Positions 9,929 through 19,080 are shown, counted from the first letter of the stretch. The stretch is DNA of 64,000 nucleotides from Nitratireductor arenosus (GCF_009742725.1 NZ_WPHG01000002.1:620001-684000); one strand, 5' to 3'. Made by a program: numbers and translations. The notes: generated by a model from the sequence alone, not told the origin.

Positions 9929-12499
9929 ATGCTCTATTTCACCCGCTGGAAGACGACGCTGATCTGGTTGGCCGTTCTGGCCGGCATCGTATTCGCCGCG
10001 CCCAACCTCCTGCCTCAGGCGACGGTAGCGAGCCTGCCGGACTGGCTGCCCAAGCGCCAGATGACGCTCGGCCTCGACCTGCAGGGCGGTTCGCATATTC
10101 TGTTGCAGATCGAAAGGCGCGACCTGATCGAGGAACGGCTCGAATCGACTCGCGACGACGTGCGCCGCCTGCTGCGCGATGCCCGCATCGGCTATACCGG
10201 CCTTTCCGGTTCCAGCCGAACCGTCCAGGTGCGCATCCGCGATGCCGGTGATGTCGAACGCGCCAAGGAGGCGCTGGCGCAGTTGACCGAGCCGGTTTCG
10301 GCCGGCCTGTTCGCCGGCGGCACGGTTACCGAGCTCACGCGCGAAGAGCCGGAACCGGGCCTGTTGCGCTTCACCCTGACCGAGGAGGGCATCACCTATC
10401 GTCTCGCCTCGGCGCTGTCACAGTCGATCGAGGTCGTCGGCCGGCGGGTCAACGAACTCGGCACCACCGAGCCGATCATTCAAAGGCAGGGCGACGACCG
10501 CATCCTGGTTCAGGTGCCAGGCCTGCAGGACCCGCAGCGCCTGAAGGACATTCTCGGCCAGACCGCCAAGCTGACCTTCCAGATGGTCGACACGTCGGTG
10601 CCGGTGCAGGAGGCGATCGAGAGCCGGCCGCCGCCCGGCACGAGCGTGCTTTATTCCACCGACGATCCGCCGGTGCCCTATCTGATCGAAAACCGTGTCA
10701 TCGTATCTGGCGAAAACCTGGTCGACGCGCAGGCGACTTTCGATCAGCGCACCAACGAGCCGGTCGTGTCGTTCCGCTTCGACACCAAGGGCGCGACCCG
10801 GTTCGGGCAGGCGACCCAGGAAAATGTCGGCCGCCTTTTCGCCATCGTGCTCGACGAGCAGGTGATTTCCGCGCCGCAGATCCGCGAGCCGATCCTCGGC
10901 GGCACGGGCCAGATCTCGGGCAATTTCGACGTCCAGAGCGCCAACGATTTGGCGGTGCTCTTGCGTGCCGGCGCGCTGCCGGCAACCTTGACCATCATCG
11001 AGGAGCGCACGGTTGGACCGGGACTCGGCCAGGATTCCATCGACGCGGGCAAGCTTGCCGGCGTGATCGGCGCCGTGCTGGTGGTGGTGTTCATGATCGC
11101 CGCCTACGGCACGCTCGGCGCGCTCGCCAATCTGGCGCTGCTTGCCAACATCGCAATGATCGTGGCGATCCTGTCTGTGCTCGGGGCGACGCTGACCTTG
11201 CCGGGCATTGCCGGCATCGTGCTGACCATGGGCATGGCGGTCGATTCCAACGTGCTGATCTATGAACGCATCCGCGAGGAACGGCGCAACGGCCGCTCAC
11301 TGATCCAGGCGATCGACGCCGGCTTCTCGCGCGCCTTCGCCACCATCGTCGACGCCAATGTCACAACGCTGATCGCGGCCGTCGTGCTGTTTTATCTGGG
11401 CAGCGGTCCGGTGCGTGGTTTTGCCGTCACCCTGGCGATCGGCATCGTGACGACGGTCTTCACCGCCTTCACCTTCACCCGCTGGATGCTGGCCGAATGG
11501 GTCCGCCGCCGCCGGCCGAAGGAACTGCCGCGCTCCTTCGTGTCGCTGATCCGGCCGGGCACGAAGATCGCGTTCATGGGGTTCCGGCGCATCACGTTCG
11601 GATTCTCGGCCTTTCTGTCGGTGGTCTCCGTCGTGCTGTTTATCGGCGTCGGCATGAATTACGGCATCGACTTCAAGGGCGGGTCGCTGATCGAGGTGCA
11701 GACGCGCGACGGCCAGGCCGCCGATATCGGCGAGATTCGCGGCCGTCTTTCCGACCTCAATATCGGCGACATCCAGGTTCAGCAATTCGGCACCGAGAGC
11801 GATGTGCTGATCCGCGTCGCCTCGCAGGAGGCCGGCGACAACGCCGAACAGAGCGTCGTGGTCAAGGTGCGCGGCGAACTCGAGCAGGACTACGATATCC
11901 GGCGCGTGGAAACGGTCGGGCCGACGGTTTCCTCCGAACTTGCCACGCAAGGTACGATCGGCGTCCTGGTCGCCTTCGCTCTGATCATGGTCTATATCTG
12001 GCTGCGCTTCGAATGGCAGTTCGCCGTTGGCGCCATTATCGCCACAGTGCACGATATCGTCATCACGGTCGGGTTCTTCGTGATTTCGGGCATAGAGTTC
12101 AACCAGTCCTCGATCGCGGCCATCCTGACCATTGTCGGCTATTCGCTCAACGACACGGTGGTGGTCTACGACCGGGTGCGCGAGGAGTTGCGGCGCTACA
12201 AGAAGATGCCGTTGCCGCAGTTGCTCAACAACGCGATCAACCTGACCTTGTCGCGTACGTTGATGACCTCGCTCACCACATTGCTCGCCCTGGGCGCGCT
12301 GTTCCTGTTCGGCGGCGAGGTGATCCGCTCGTTCACGGCGGCGATGCTGTTCGGCGTGGTGTTCGGCACCTATTCGTCGATCTTCATCGCCGCGCCGATC
12401 CTGATCCTGTTCAAGCTGCGGCCGGGCGCTCTGTCGCCCGGCAAGGACGAGGGGCAGGTCGACGGTTCGGACGGTCCGGTCGAGACGTCGAAAGCGTAA
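9929..12499 (+). CDS. secDF: Fused protein translocase subunit SecDF
   Basis: SecD and SecF, which use the proton gradient to pull exported proteins through SecYEG, are fused in one 856-residue chain. The SecD half (about 1-520) has the N-terminal helix, the large periplasmic region beginning TLGLDLQGGSHILLQIE, and a six-helix block containing GMAVDSNVLIYERIREE. The SecF half starts near residue 540 (GTKIAFMGFRRITFGFSAF) and contains MNYGIDFKGGSLIEV and SLNDTVVVYDRVREE. The fused form is typical of many Hyphomicrobiales. Confidence 0.96.
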   Translation: MLYFTRWKTTLIWLAVLAGIVFAAPNLLPQATVASLPDWLPKRQMTLGLDLQGGSHILLQIERRDLIEERLESTRDDVRRLLRDARIGYTGLSGSSRTVQVRIRDAGDVERAKEALAQLTEPVSAGLFAGGTVTELTREEPEPGLLRFTLTEEGITYRLASALSQSIEVVGRRVNELGTTEPIIQRQGDDRILVQVPGLQDPQRLKDILGQTAKLTFQMVDTSVPVQEAIESRPPPGTSVLYSTDDPPVPYLIENRVIVSGENLVDAQATFDQRTNEPVVSFRFDTKGATRFGQATQENVGRLFAIVLDEQVISAPQIREPILGGTGQISGNFDVQSANDLAVLLRAGALPATLTIIEERTVGPGLGQDSIDAGKLAGVIGAVLVVVFMIAAYGTLGALANLALLANIAMIVAILSVLGATLTLPGIAGIVLTMGMAVDSNVLIYERIREERRNGRSLIQAIDAGFSRAFATIVDANVTTLIAAVVLFYLGSGPVRGFAVTLAIGIVTTVFTAFTFTRWMLAEWVRRRRPKELPRSFVSLIRPGTKIAFMGFRRITFGFSAFLSVVSVVLFIGVGMNYGIDFKGGSLIEVQTRDGQAADIGEIRGRLSDLNIGDIQVQQFGTESDVLIRVASQEAGDNAEQSVVVKVRGELEQDYDIRRVETVGPTVSSELATQGTIGVLVAFALIMVYIWLRFEWQFAVGAIIATVHDIVITVGFFVISGIEFNQSSIAAILTIVGYSLNDTVVVYDRVREELRRYKKMPLPQLLNNAINLTLSRTLMTSLTTLLALGALFLFGGEVIRSFTAAMLFGVVFGTYSSIFIAAPILILFKLRPGALSPGKDEGQVDGSDGPVETSKA

Positions 12500-12506
12500 G
12501 GCGGTC

Positions 12507-12896
12507 ATGGCCGGCGGCATCATCATGCGCGAGGCCCATTTCCCGGGCCGGGCGCCGATCGACGCCTACGGCAATGGCGGTTTCCGGTTTGCCGAAATGT
12601 CGCATCGCGGCTCGATCCTGTGCGTGCCGTCGGGCATTCATGGCTGGGAGCCGGCCGACGCCGCAGCGCTCGCCGAAGCCGATTTCGCCCGCGTTATCGA
12701 GGAGGCGGCCGGGATCGAGATTTTGCTGGTCGGCACCGGCAGGGAGCTGAAACCGCTGCCCAACGCGGTGCGCGAGGCCGTACGCGCTGCCGGGGTTGCC
12801 ACCGAGCCGATGTCGACGGGGGCGGCGGTGCGCACCTACAACGTGCTCTTGGCCGAGGATCGGGCCGTGGCAGCGGCCCTGGTCGCCGTGTCCTGA
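12507..12896 (+). CDS. Mth938-like domain protein (NDUFAF3-related)
   Basis: A 129-residue protein of the Mth938 family (former DUF498). The stretch GNGGFRFAEMSHRGSILCVPSGIHGW and the later GTGRELKPLP are typical. The mitochondrial member NDUFAF3 is a complex I assembly factor; the bacterial function is not established. The gene starts eight bases after secDF and ends one base before the next gene, whose mitochondrial relative NDUFAF6 is also a complex I assembly factor. Confidence 0.85.
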   Translation: MAGGIIMREAHFPGRAPIDAYGNGGFRFAEMSHRGSILCVPSGIHGWEPADAAALAEADFARVIEEAAGIEILLVGTGRELKPLPNAVREAVRAAGVATEPMSTGAAVRTYNVLLAEDRAVAAALVAVS

Positions 12897-12897
12897 G

Positions 12898-13713
12898 ATG
12901 ATGGGCGACGCGCAGGTGCGCGAGATCGTGCGCGCCGGCGATCCCGATCGCTATCTGGCTACGCTCTACGCGCCCGAAGACAAGCGGCCGGCGCTGTTTG
13001 CGCTCTACGCCTTCAATGTCGAGACGGCCAGGGTACGCGATCTCGTTCACGAACCGCTGCCCGGCGAAATCCGTCTGCAATGGTGGCGCGAGGCGATAGC
13101 GGCGGGCCAGCCGACCGGCAGTCCGGTCGCCGACGCGCTGATTGCGGCGATCGGCGACCATCGCCTGCCGGTTGCTGCGTTCGATGCCATGCTGGAGGCG
13201 CGCATCTTCGACCTTTATGACGACCCGATGCCCGACAGGGCCGCGCTCGAAGGCTATTGCGGGGAAACCGGCTCGGCGCTGATCCAACTCGCCGCGCTGG
13301 TGCTCGACGCCGAGGCGGCCGCCAAGCAGGCCGACCTGGCAGGCCACGCCGGCTGCGCGGAAACCGTAACACGGCTGTTGCAAAACCTGACGCGCCACCG
13401 TACGCGCGGACAATGCTACGTGCCGGCCGATCTGCTCGCGGCCGTGGGCACCGATCGCGACGGCTTTCTGGCCGCCGACGGCGAAGCGGCGGAGCGGGCG
13501 GTCGCGGCGATGGCGTCGCTCGCCCGCGATCATCTTGGCGCCTTTTTGCGCGGCGCGCCGGGGCTGCCAGAAAGCCTGCGCCCGGCCTTCCTACCGCTCG
13601 CGGTGACCGGGGCGAAGCTGGACAGGATCGAGAGGGACGGCGTCGACGCGCGCGCGCCGATGGCCCTGCGCCGACACTGGCTGATCTTGCGCCGCGCGAC
13701 CGGTGGCTGGTGA
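12898..13713 (+). CDS. Phytoene/squalene synthase family protein lacking Asp-rich motifs (NDUFAF6-like)
   Basis: A 271-residue member of the trans-prenyltransferase-like squalene/phytoene synthase family (LFALYAFNVETARVRDLV, GEIRLQWWREAI, GYCGETGSAL). Both Asp-rich motifs that bind the prenyl diphosphate-magnesium complex appear lost: the first region (residues 36-48) reads ALYAFNVETARVR, and the second (about 159-176) reads RLLQNLTRHRTRGQCYVP. It therefore looks like the catalytically inactive NDUFAF6 type. ATG at 12898 (MMGD) is one base after the upstream TGA, so the pair is coupled. Confidence 0.82.
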   Translation: MMGDAQVREIVRAGDPDRYLATLYAPEDKRPALFALYAFNVETARVRDLVHEPLPGEIRLQWWREAIAAGQPTGSPVADALIAAIGDHRLPVAAFDAMLEARIFDLYDDPMPDRAALEGYCGETGSALIQLAALVLDAEAAAKQADLAGHAGCAETVTRLLQNLTRHRTRGQCYVPADLLAAVGTDRDGFLAADGEAAERAVAAMASLARDHLGAFLRGAPGLPESLRPAFLPLAVTGAKLDRIERDGVDARAPMALRRHWLILRRATGGW

Positions 13714-13722
13714 CGGCGCCCT

Positions 13723-13738
13723 TTTACGTTTACGTCAA
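13723..13738 (+). promoter_or_regulatory. LiuR-like MerR-family operator candidate
   Basis: The 16-base near-palindrome TTTACGTTTACGTCAA has half-sites TTTACGT and TTGACGT. It resembles operators attributed to LiuR-type MerR regulators of branched-chain amino acid and acyl-CoA breakdown in proteobacteria. It stands 50 bases before the start of a three-gene unit. The match is from memory of the motif and has not been scored. Confidence 0.4.
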
Positions 13739-13788
13739 AAATGCTACATCGTGGCGGGCGCAAGAGGCGCCGACGGGGGAGAGCCGGC

Positions 13789-14220
13789 ATGAGCTTGACG
13801 GTCCTGGTCGCCATCGTTGTGATCGGCATAATGGCCGTGGTCGTGGCGGTGCATATGACCGGCGGAACGCGTGAAGCCGAACTGACGAGCGAGGCCGAGG
13901 CGCGCCGGCGTTTTGCCGAGGATTTTCCCAATGAGACGATTGTCGAAGTCGTTGTCACAAAGCCGCCTACGGCCGCGTTCCTGCTGCTCGAAAGCACCCG
14001 CACCGGGATCGTCCAGGCGGTGGGCATGCATTTTCTGACCCGCATCGTGCGGCCGGCCGATCTCACGGTTGTCGATGCGGACGGGGCCGCACTCTGTCTG
14101 CGCACGCGCGATTTCACCTGGTCGGGCGGGCGCTTCGTGTTTGCCGGCGCGCCGGAGGCTCAGCGCATTGCGCAGCGGCTCTCGCCGGCCAACCGCAACG
14201 AGCAACGAAAGAGCGCCTGA
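13789..14220 (+). CDS. Hypothetical membrane-anchored protein
   Basis: A 143-residue protein with one N-terminal membrane helix (LTVLVAIVVIGIMAVVVAVHM) and a mixed alpha/beta remainder that would lie outside or inside the membrane as a soluble domain. I do not recognise the family. ATG at 13789 follows a GGGGGAGAG ribosome site; the longer frame from 13741 is very basic and unlikely. The last base of its stop is the first base of the next gene's ATG, so it is coupled to the sterol-desaturase family gene. Confidence 0.75.
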   Translation: MSLTVLVAIVVIGIMAVVVAVHMTGGTREAELTSEAEARRRFAEDFPNETIVEVVVTKPPTAAFLLLESTRTGIVQAVGMHFLTRIVRPADLTVVDADGAALCLRTRDFTWSGGRFVFAGAPEAQRIAQRLSPANRNEQRKSA

Positions 14221-15200
14221 TGGACGGCTACGATTTTCCGAAAGTCACGGAACTGGCGATCCCGTTTTTCGTCGCCGCGATTCTGCTCGAGCTGTGGCTG
14301 GTGCGTTCAGGCCGCGCCAGAGGCGCGTTCGAGACCCGCGACACACTCACCAGCCTGATGATGGGCACGGGCAACGTGGTGGCCGGTATCCTGCTCGGTT
14401 TCGTCGCCTATTGGGCGCTGTCGTGGGTTTGGAAGTTCCGGCTGTTCGATCTCGGGCTGCACTGGTGGGTGTTCGTCGCCGCCTTCCTGGCCGATGACCT
14501 GCGTTATTACTGGTACCACCGCATCGCTCATCGCTGCCGCTGGGTATGGGCCGAGCACGTCAACCACCATTCCAGCCAGCACTACAATTTGTCGACGGCG
14601 CTCAGGCAGTCGTGGACGGGCACGTTTACCGGCATGTTCGCGCTGCAGGCGCCGATCGTGCTGCTTGGCGTCCATCCGGCGGTGATCGCCTTCGTCTTCG
14701 GCTTCAATCTGGTCTGGCAGTTCTGGATCCATACCGAGACGATCGGCAGGATGTGGGGCTGGTTCGAGGCGATCTTCAACACGCCGTCGCACCACCGTGT
14801 CCACCACGCTACCAATCCGCGCTATCTCGACGCCAATTATGCCGGCACGCTGATCATCTGGGATCGTATGTTCGGCACGTTCGTGGAGGAGCTGGAGGAG
14901 GAGCGGCCGCGCTACGGGATCGTGAAGAACCTGGGCACTTTCAACCCGTTCAAGGTCGCCTTCCACGAATGGATCGGCATGTTCAGGGATGCAGCCGCGC
15001 CCGGTCTGACGCTGCGCCAGCGTCTGGGCTATCTGTTCATGCCGCCGGGCTGGAGCCATGACGGCTCGCGCGAGACCTCGGAAAGCCTGAAGGCCGATTT
15101 CGTGCGACGCAATCCGGGCGAGGCCGGTAAGCCGGGCCTGCCGACGGCGGACAGTGCCGGCATGGCGTCGGCCAAGGAGACCGCATGGCGGGCAACATGA
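14220..15200 (+). CDS. Sterol desaturase / fatty acid hydroxylase family protein
   Basis: A 326-residue integral membrane di-iron enzyme family member. The eight-histidine signature is intact: HRIAH (in YYWYHRIAHRC), EHVNHHSSQH, and HHRVHHATN, with four to five hydrophobic segments before and between. Such enzymes hydroxylate or desaturate lipids, but the substrate cannot be read from the sequence. It overlaps the preceding gene by one base and the following one by 16 bases. Confidence 0.88.
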   Translation: MDGYDFPKVTELAIPFFVAAILLELWLVRSGRARGAFETRDTLTSLMMGTGNVVAGILLGFVAYWALSWVWKFRLFDLGLHWWVFVAAFLADDLRYYWYHRIAHRCRWVWAEHVNHHSSQHYNLSTALRQSWTGTFTGMFALQAPIVLLGVHPAVIAFVFGFNLVWQFWIHTETIGRMWGWFEAIFNTPSHHRVHHATNPRYLDANYAGTLIIWDRMFGTFVEELEEERPRYGIVKNLGTFNPFKVAFHEWIGMFRDAAAPGLTLRQRLGYLFMPPGWSHDGSRETSESLKADFVRRNPGEAGKPGLPTADSAGMASAKETAWRAT

Positions 15201-15616
15201 CGGTTCAGACCGGCGCGAGCGTCGAGGATTTTCTGAGTTCAGTGGAGCAGGACCGTCGCCGTCGCGAGGGTTTTGACATGCTCGATCTTATGGCGGAGGC
15301 GACCGGATTTGAACCGCGCATGTGGGGGCCGAGCATTGTCGGATACGGCCGCTATGCCTACCGCTACGAGTCCGGCCATTCCGGCCAGTCCTTCCTGACC
15401 GGCTTTTCGCCGCGCAAATCGGCGCTCACCGTCTACATCATGCCGGGGTTCGGACGCTATGGGGACGAACTCGCCCGCCTCGGCAGGCACCGGCACAGCG
15501 TTTCGTGCCTCTACCTCGCCAATCTCGCCAATAACGATCGGGCCGTTCTGGCCGATATGGTGCGGGATTCGGTCTCGCGGATGAAAGCGAAATACCCAGA
15601 CTGGTCGGCGGCTTAG
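15185..15616 (+). CDS. DUF1801 domain-containing protein
   Basis: A 143-residue DUF1801 (YdhG-like) protein, recognised by the MWGPSIVGYGRYAYRYESG and GFSPRKSALTVYIM stretches. The function is unknown; the fold is shared with small soluble bacterial and plant proteins. ATG at 15185 lies inside the upstream gene (16-base overlap); an ATG at 15197 is an alternative. It closes the three-gene unit that begins at 13789. Confidence 0.85.
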   Translation: MAGNMTVQTGASVEDFLSSVEQDRRRREGFDMLDLMAEATGFEPRMWGPSIVGYGRYAYRYESGHSGQSFLTGFSPRKSALTVYIMPGFGRYGDELARLGRHRHSVSCLYLANLANNDRAVLADMVRDSVSRMKAKYPDWSAA

Positions 15617-15630
15617 ACCGTGCCGGGCCT

Positions 15631-15973
15631 TTAGAGCCGCGCCTCTTTAAATGGAGCCGGTTTGATGGAACGGATTTTTCGCGCCAGCAACGGGAAGCCC
15701 GTAGCGCGATATGACTATCGGGCGGGGGCTTCGACGGTGAGGTCTGGTTTATCGGGCTCGCCCGAAGGGCCGGGGCGAAAAAGCCGTCCAAGCCGGAAAA
15801 TACCTACGGTTTTGATATCGCCCGTCAAACCGCAATCGCCTGACCTTGGTCTTTCACGCGCCTCACGGCGTCGCGCGCTTCTCGCGGTGCTAACACCGCA
15901 TCGCCGCGCGCTCCTGGCCAGACCGCGAAATCCCGACGGTCAAACGATTCCATTTAAGAAGGAACGGATCTAG
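15631..15973. repeat. Palindromic-ended dispersed repeat, copy 1 (MITE-like)
   Basis: A 343-bp non-coding element that fills the gap between two convergent genes. The left end (TTAGAGCCGCGCCTCTTTAA) and the reverse complement of the right end (CTAGATCCGTTCCTTCTTAA) form imperfect terminal inverted repeats. The interior matches copy 2 at 24843-25155 in the same orientation, including a shared block around 15811-15845 (GTTTTGATATCGCCCGTCAA) and CGCGCTCCTGGCC near the right end. About 30 extra bases lie in the left-centre relative to copy 2. Short open frames inside are not credible genes. Confidence 0.85.
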
Positions 15974-16806
15974 GCTTCGCCCTTCAAAAGATCGGCGAAC
16001 TGGGCGTCCTGCTTGGCCATTTTCGCCTGAACTGCCGCCATCAGGTCCTGCGACCGCAGCATGCCGCCGTTCCAGGTCGCTATATAGTCGAGCCCGTCGG
16101 CCACAGAATGGTCGCGCGCATAGGTGAGGTTGCGCTTGATGCCGGTGATCGCCAGGGGCGATTTGCGGGCGATCGCGTGGGCCTGTTCGAGCGCGCCCGC
16201 CACCAGCGCCTCGCGGTCGTCGAACACGTGGGAAACCAGACCGAAGCCTTTCGCCTCAGCGGCCGAGAACCGGCGCCCGGTATAGGCGAGTTCGGCGGCT
16301 GTGGCCGGCGCGATCAGCTTGGGCAACCTTTGCAGCGTGCCGACATCGGCGGCCATGCCGATATGGATCTCCTCGATGGCGAACGAGGCGTCGGCGGCGG
16401 CGAACCGCATGTCGCAGGCGGTGATCAGGTCGACGCCGGCGCCGATGCAGGCGCCGTGCGCGGCCGCGATCACCGGGAACCGCGCACGCTCCAAGGCGCT
16501 GAAAGCCTCCTGCAGCCTCAGGATCAGATCGCGCATGGCCAGCGCCGCGCGCCCCGGCTCGGCCTCAAACAGCCTGGCGATGTCGGCGAAGGCGGCAAGG
16601 TCCATGCCGCCGGTGAAATTCCTGCCGGCGCCCGAGATCACGGCGCAGCGTACCGTCTCGTCGCGCCCGAGGGCGGCGATCAGGCGCGGCAGGTCGGTCC
16701 AGAAATCGGGCGTCATGGCATTGGCCCGGTCGGGTCGGTTCATCACCAAGTGGACGACGGCGCCGTGGCGTTCGACGTGGAAGAAGGTGCTTTCGAGCGC
16801 GGTCAT
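15970..16806 (-). CDS. Crotonase family protein, dienoyl-CoA isomerase-like
   Basis: A 278-residue enoyl-CoA hydratase/isomerase fold protein. The CoA-binding oxyanion loop (HGACIGAGVDLITACD) and the later EEIHIGMAADVGTLQRLP are present; the latter closely matches the acidic active-site segment of delta3,5-delta2,4-dienoyl-CoA isomerases (ECH1). A role in unsaturated fatty acid oxidation is therefore more likely than simple hydration. ATG at 16806 is preferred to the long upstream frame, which enters trmFO. The stop codon falls inside the end of repeat copy 1. Confidence 0.85.
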   Translation of the reverse strand: MTALESTFFHVERHGAVVHLVMNRPDRANAMTPDFWTDLPRLIAALGRDETVRCAVISGAGRNFTGGMDLAAFADIARLFEAEPGRAALAMRDLILRLQEAFSALERARFPVIAAAHGACIGAGVDLITACDMRFAAADASFAIEEIHIGMAADVGTLQRLPKLIAPATAAELAYTGRRFSAAEAKGFGLVSHVFDDREALVAGALEQAHAIARKSPLAITGIKRNLTYARDHSVADGLDYIATWNGGMLRSQDLMAAVQAKMAKQDAQFADLLKGEA

Positions 16807-16855
16807 GGCGGTGTGTCTCCCGGTTGCGGCCGGCGTTGCCGCCGCCAGGGTGCGA

Positions 16856-18274
16856 CTATTCCGCGGCTTCGGCACGGGGCGCAAGCCCGAGCCAGTCCCG
16901 GCAATCGGCAAGCGCGCGGCCGGTCAGCGCCTTTTTTCGGGCGATCGCCTTTTCCTTGCCGCGGAAGCGCCGGCCTTCCGGCTTTTCGATAGCGCCCGGG
17001 TCGAGTGGCGGAAACAGGCCGAAATTGACGTTCATCGGCTGGAAGGAGCGTTTGCCCGCTTCATCGTCGGAGACGATGTGGCCGCCGGTGATGTGGGCGA
17101 GCAGGGCGCCAAAGGCGGTGGTCGCGGGCGGTGTCGCCGGAACGCGGCCGAGCCGCTCGGCGGCAGCGAAACGCCCGGCGAGCAGGCCGATCGCGGCACT
17201 TTCCACATAACCCTCGCAGCCGGTGATCTGGCCGGCAAAGCGCAGGCCGGGCCGCGCCTTCAGTTGCAAAGCGCGGTCCAGCAGGACGGGGGAGTTGATA
17301 TAGGTGTTGCGGTGCAGGCCGCCGAGCCGGGCGAACTCGGCCCGTTCCAGGCCGGGGATCATGCGCAGCACGCGCGCTTGTTCGCCATATTTCAGCTTGG
17401 TCTGGAAGCCGACCATGTTGTAGAGCGTGCCCAGCGCATTGTCCTGACGCAATTGAACGATGGCGTAAGGCTTGATGTCGGGGGCATGCGCGTTGGTCAG
17501 GCCCATCGGCTTCATCGGCCCATGCCGCAGCGTTTCCGGCCCGCGCTCGGCCATTACCTCGATCGGCAGGCAGCCGTCGAAATAGGGGGTGCCTTCCCAC
17601 TGCTTGAACTCGGTCTTCTCGCCGTCGACCAGGGCCTGGATGAAGGCTTCGTATTGCGCCTTGTCCATCGGGCAATTGATGTAATCCTTGCCGGTGCCGC
17701 CAGGGCCGACCTTGTCGTAGCGCGACTGAAACCAGCAAATATCCAGGTCGATCGTATCGAAATGCACGATCGGGGCGATCGCATCGAAAAAAGCTAGCGC
17801 GTCGGCGCCGGTTTCGGCACGGATGGCGTCCGCCAGCGACGGCGCGGTCAGCGGGCCGGTGGCGATGATCGCCTGATCCCAGTCCGCCGGCGGTAGGCCG
17901 CAGACTTCCTCGCGCACCACCGTGATCAGCTCGTGCGTCTCGATTTTCTCCGTCACGGCGGCCGAAAAACCGTCGCGATCGACGGCCAGCGCACCGCCGG
18001 CCGGAACCTGGTGGGCGTCGCCGCACGCCATGATCAGCGAACCGGCAAGCCGCATCTCCGCATGCAGCAGGCCGACCGCGTTGGTTTCGGCATCGTCGGA
18101 GCGGAAGGAATTGGAGCAGACAAGCTCGGCGAGCCCGACGGTCTTGTGGGCGTCGGTGCCGCGCACACCGCGCATTTCATGCAGGATGACGGGAACGCCG
18201 GCCTTTGCGGCCTGCCAGGCAGCTTCGGAACCGGCAAGGCCGCCACCGATGACGTGAATGGGTTTTGTGCTCAT
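16856..18274 (-). CDS. trmFO: Methylenetetrahydrofolate--tRNA-(uracil-5-)-methyltransferase
   Basis: TrmFO uses 5,10-methylene-THF and FAD to make m5U54 in the tRNA T-loop. The 472-residue protein has an N-terminal FAD dinucleotide motif ([12 protein letters not shown], residues 9-20), the Cys53 region ([11 protein letters not shown]), GPLTAPSL, and a second cysteine segment ([15 protein letters not shown]). It lies 49 bases upstream of the crotonase in the same direction and is divergent from the 18384 lipoprotein. Confidence 0.96.
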   Translation of the reverse strand: MSTKPIHVIGGGLAGSEAAWQAAKAGVPVILHEMRGVRGTDAHKTVGLAELVCSNSFRSDDAETNAVGLLHAEMRLAGSLIMACGDAHQVPAGGALAVDRDGFSAAVTEKIETHELITVVREEVCGLPPADWDQAIIATGPLTAPSLADAIRAETGADALAFFDAIAPIVHFDTIDLDICWFQSRYDKVGPGGTGKDYINCPMDKAQYEAFIQALVDGEKTEFKQWEGTPYFDGCLPIEVMAERGPETLRHGPMKPMGLTNAHAPDIKPYAIVQLRQDNALGTLYNMVGFQTKLKYGEQARVLRMIPGLERAEFARLGGLHRNTYINSPVLLDRALQLKARPGLRFAGQITGCEGYVESAAIGLLAGRFAAAERLGRVPATPPATTAFGALLAHITGGHIVSDDEAGKRSFQPMNVNFGLFPPLDPGAIEKPEGRRFRGKEKAIARKKALTGRALADCRDWLGLAPRAEAAE

Positions 18275-18383
18275 CCCGTCGAAATAGTCCCGGCGCGGGC
18301 CGAATGCAATCGGTCGGTGGACGGCACCGGGCGGAGGGCTTTTTCTGATTGCCGGGCGACCCCTCGTTTCCTATGGTCGCGCG

Positions 18384-18992
18384 ATGAAGGGTGGCAGATA
18401 TGTCGGGCGCATCATCGCGGGCTTCGGGCTGGTTCTCGTGGCCGGTTGTACCTCGGTGTCGAGCAACTATACCGGCGAGATCACCAAGACCACCACGAAG
18501 CGACTTTACGTCTGCCACGGCTACAATTGTTCCTACAAGACCAGACTGACCCTCACCGAACGCGACGGCGAAACCTTCGGCAAGATGTTCTCCTATGCCG
18601 AAACGGCGGCGGATGAACGCGGCGCGATCTCGCAGGCGGTGCAGTATTTCGAGGATCGGGCCGGTGGCGTTATCGGCGTGCGCGACAGGGCGAAATCGAA
18701 TCTCGCCGGCTCCCGGGTCAGGGGCCAGATGGATTGCATCGACGAATCGACCAATACCCGTTCGCTGCTGCTTTATCTGCAGGAGCGCGGCCTGTTGAAG
18801 CATCATACAGTCGAGTGGAATCGCTCGCGCGGGCTTTTCGTCGATGGTCGCTATCCGCATTCGACCGCCATGCTCCGCGAGCGTGGCGGGACGTTGTGGG
18901 CCGTCGACAGCTGGTTCGAGCCGATGGGTGGTGCACCCGACATCATGCTTTACAGCGAATGGCGCTCGCGCGGAGTGATGGGCGAGCGTTGA
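18384..18992 (+). CDS. Hypothetical lipoprotein
   Basis: A 202-residue protein with a basic N-terminus, hydrophobic stretch and lipobox VAGC, so probably a lipoprotein. The mature part has paired cysteines (VCHGYNC and MDCIDES), and the C-terminal half (HHTVEWNRSRG, TLWAVDSWFEPMGGAPDI) resembles conserved hypothetical proteins of Hyphomicrobiales. I do not assign a function. It is divergent from trmFO and ends about 90 bases before a strong hairpin. Confidence 0.75.
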   Translation: MKGGRYVGRIIAGFGLVLVAGCTSVSSNYTGEITKTTTKRLYVCHGYNCSYKTRLTLTERDGETFGKMFSYAETAADERGAISQAVQYFEDRAGGVIGVRDRAKSNLAGSRVRGQMDCIDESTNTRSLLLYLQERGLLKHHTVEWNRSRGLFVDGRYPHSTAMLRERGGTLWAVDSWFEPMGGAPDIMLYSEWRSRGVMGER

Positions 18993-19080
18993 TCGCGCGT
19001 TTGCGCTGCGAAACCACGTCGAACCGGATCTGGATATTTGGGAAGTGGGGCGCGGGCGGACATGCGGGCGCAAAAAAACA

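Noticed and set aside
11297-12526. Long minus-strand open frame (409 codons) opposite secDF
   Set aside because: An Arg/His/Asp-rich shadow frame typical of high-GC DNA; the opposite strand is a clear secDF.
15662-15973. Open frames inside both repeat copies that encode similar short peptides on both strands
   Set aside because: The similarity follows from the DNA repeat itself; there is no ribosome site, the frames run into the inverted ends, and the peptide sequences are not protein-like.
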